Below are positions 62,293 to 64,000 of a stretch of 64,000 bases of DNA, piece by piece; position 1 is the first letter of the stretch, and each line of letters begins with the position of its first letter. Source of the stretch: DATLGB01 sp963724135 (GTDB taxonomy: Bacteria; Actinomycetota; Thermoleophilia; Solirubrobacterales; Solirubrobacteraceae); assembly GCA_963724135.1 (NCBI GenBank), contig CAVRTA010000006.1, forward strand, positions 248,001-312,000. The letters run 5' to 3'. The translations under genes were made by a program, and so were the position numbers. Below the pieces are notes generated by a model. That model had not been told where the DNA came from and searched no databases. It worked only from the letters and a program-made list of their open reading frames with translations.

Positions 62293-64000
62293 GTGCTGCT
62301 GGGAGTCGACGTCGGAGGAACCTTCACGGATGCCGTCGCTGGCCGTCGACGGGCGCCTGGTCACGGCCAAGTCGCCGACGACCCCGCACGACCAGTCCGA
62401 GGGCGTGCTCAACGCCGTCCGGGCCGCCTTGGACAAGGCGGGCGCCGCAGCGGACGCCGTCGAGGGCTTCTCGCACGGGACGACCGTGGCCACGAACGCC
62501 CTGCTCGAAGGCAAGGGCGCGCGCACCGTCCTCGTGGCCACCAGAGGGCTTCGAGGACCTGGTCGAGCTCGGGCGCCAGGCGCGCGCCGACCTCTACCGG
62601 CTGTGCGCGGCGCACCCGCCGCCGCTGGTGCCGCCCGAGCGGCGCGTCGGGGCGGACGAGCGCATGGGCCCCGACGGCGTGCTGCGCGAGCTCGGCGGAG
62701 CTCGACGCGCTGATCGAACGCGTGCGGGAGCTCGAGCCCGAGGCCGTCGCCGTGTGCCTGCTCCACGCCTACCGCCACCCGCAGCACGAGCGGGCGACTG
62801 GGAGATGCGCTTCGCGAGGCCCTCCCCGAGGTCCACGTCTCGCTCTCGCACGCCGCCGTGGGGACGTTCCGCGAATATGAGCGAGCGGCCACGACCGAGG
62901 TCGACGCCGCGCTCTCGCCGCTGCTGTCCACGTATCTGCGGCGGCTGGTCGACCGGGCTGAAGAGGCGGGACTGCCGCGGCCCGACGTGATGCAGTCGAG
63001 CGGCGGGCTCGCCGACGTCGAGCATGCCGGCGCCCACGCGGCGACGACCGTCCTCTCCGGGCCGGCCGGCGGCGCGGCCGGGGCCGCGTGGGCCGCCGCC
63101 GCGGCGGGCGAGCGGGGGGTGCTGTGCTTCGACATGGGGGGCACGTCGTGCGACGTGTGCGTGATCGAGGGCGGCCGCGTGCGCGAGGCGAGCGGGCGCC
63201 GCGTGGGCGGCCGGCCGATCGCCCTGCCGATGCTCGACCTGCACACCGTCGGCGCCGGCGGCGGGTCGATCGGCTGGGCGGACGCGGGCGGGGCGCTGCG
63301 CGTCGGGCCGCAGTCGGCAGGCGCGCGGCCGGGTCCGGCGTGCTACGGGCTCGGCGGCACCGAGCCGACCGTCACCGACGCCAACCTAGTCCTCGGCTAT
63401 CTCGACGCCGGCTCGCCGCTGGCCGGCGGGCTGAGGCTCGACCGGCGAGGCGGCGCAGGAGGCGGTCACGGCACTGGGCGAGACGGTCGGCCTCGGGCTC
63501 GAGGAGTGCGCGCAGGGGATCATCGACGTCGCCAACGCCGAGATGGTCCGGGCGCTGCGCGTGATGACCGTCGAGCGCGGCGTCGACCCGCGCGAGCTCG
63601 TGCTGATGCCCTTCGGCGGGGCCGGGCCGCTGCACGCGGCGGCGATCGCCGACGAGCTCGGGATGACGACGATCCTGTGCCCGCGCGCGTCGGGCGTGCT
63701 CGCCGCGCTCGGGCTGGTGGTGTGCGAGCAGCGCCGCGACGCGCGTCCGCTCCGTGCTCACGACCGATCTCGACCCCTCGCCGGTCGTCGAGGAGCTGGC
63801 CGGCGACGGCGAGCGTGCGCGTGGTCTGCGAGCTGCGCTACCGCGGCCAGGCGTTCGAGCTCGCCGTCGAGGGCACCGACGACCTGCGCGAGCGGTTCGA
63901 GGCGGCGCACGAGCGGGCGTACGGCTACCGCGACGCCGACGACGAGGTGGAGCTCGTCACCGTGCGCGTCACGACGGCGGCACCGGGGCCCGAGATCAGC
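62293..64000 (+). CDS. Hydantoinase/5-oxoprolinase A-subunit family, partial at window end (several frameshifts)
   Basis: An ATP-dependent HyuA-like enzyme. Segments in order: LLGVDVGGTFTDAV, GFSHGTTVATNALLEGKG, GTFREYERAATTEVDAAL, SGPAGGAAGAAWAAAA, FDMGGTSCDVCVI, VGAGGGSIGWAD, PGPACYGLGGTEPTVTDAN and MPFGGAGPLHAAAIADELG. Frame breaks lie near 62338, 62545, 62695, 62800, 63445, 63745 and 63810. GTG at 62293. It continues past 64000. It opens cyclic amides such as hydantoin or 5-oxoproline. Confidence 0.83.

Overview
The window is high-GC bacterial chromosome. Dense short operons with many 4-base ATGA/GTGA/TTGA overlaps, frequent GTG and TTG starts, collagen-like secreted proteins, a TetR/AraC/LysR regulator set and two terminal oxidases point to an actinobacterium, most plausibly of the Thermoleophilia/Solirubrobacterales type. 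The lineage is an inference from gene content only; there is no rRNA here. No gene-free stretch reaches 300 bases; the longest is about 246 bases, between glmM and glmS.

0-12.5 kb is accessory metabolism: LysR, a metallo-beta-lactamase-fold hydrolase divergent from a TetR gene across a repeated operator, a tRNA-Pro overlapped by an HNH-type gene, an EamA transporter, DUF1015, OsmC, NUDIX and cupin proteins, a membrane-tethered ArsC/Spx-like protein, a thiolase/DUF35/3-hydroxyacyl-CoA dehydrogenase group and a secreted subtilase. 12.4-31 kb is mainly respiration and envelope: thioredoxin reductase, flippase-like and PAP2 proteins, a first cytochrome oxidase (ctaC-ctaD-ctaB, A1-type Glu motif), small oxidase-type membrane proteins, and a second A2-type caa3 oxidase (ctaC fused to cytochrome c, ctaD, a tandem USP-like protein, ctaE) followed by a cytochrome c-cupredoxin fusion.

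31-57 kb is largely core metabolism on the minus strand: CCA-adding enzyme, alr, NAD(P)HX repair, acpS, glmS, glmM, rpsI-rplM, guaA, guaB-like, 1-phosphofructokinase, D,D-carboxypeptidase, pyrF, HU, rdgB-rph-murI. A c-di-AMP (ydaO-type) riboswitch precedes an M23 peptidase gene. 57-64 kb carries a glycosyltransferase, two zinc-ribbon proteins, an HDAC-like deacetylase, nadB, a small zinc-motif protein and a hydantoinase/oxoprolinase gene cut by the window end.

Two things cut across the window. First, about 15 otherwise well-conserved genes, many essential, are broken by one or more single-base frameshifts; these look like sequence errors, and such genes are given full spans. Second, perfect or near-perfect palindromes occur inside or at the ends of genes. 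The most striking is a 31-bp unit (13-bp arms, 5-base loop) present three times and translated in frame inside two unrelated enzymes, with a 31-bp palindrome of identical geometry but different arms inside a third. They resemble REP/BIME or Rickettsia-type palindromic elements and are the best candidate here for an undescribed mobile repeat system.
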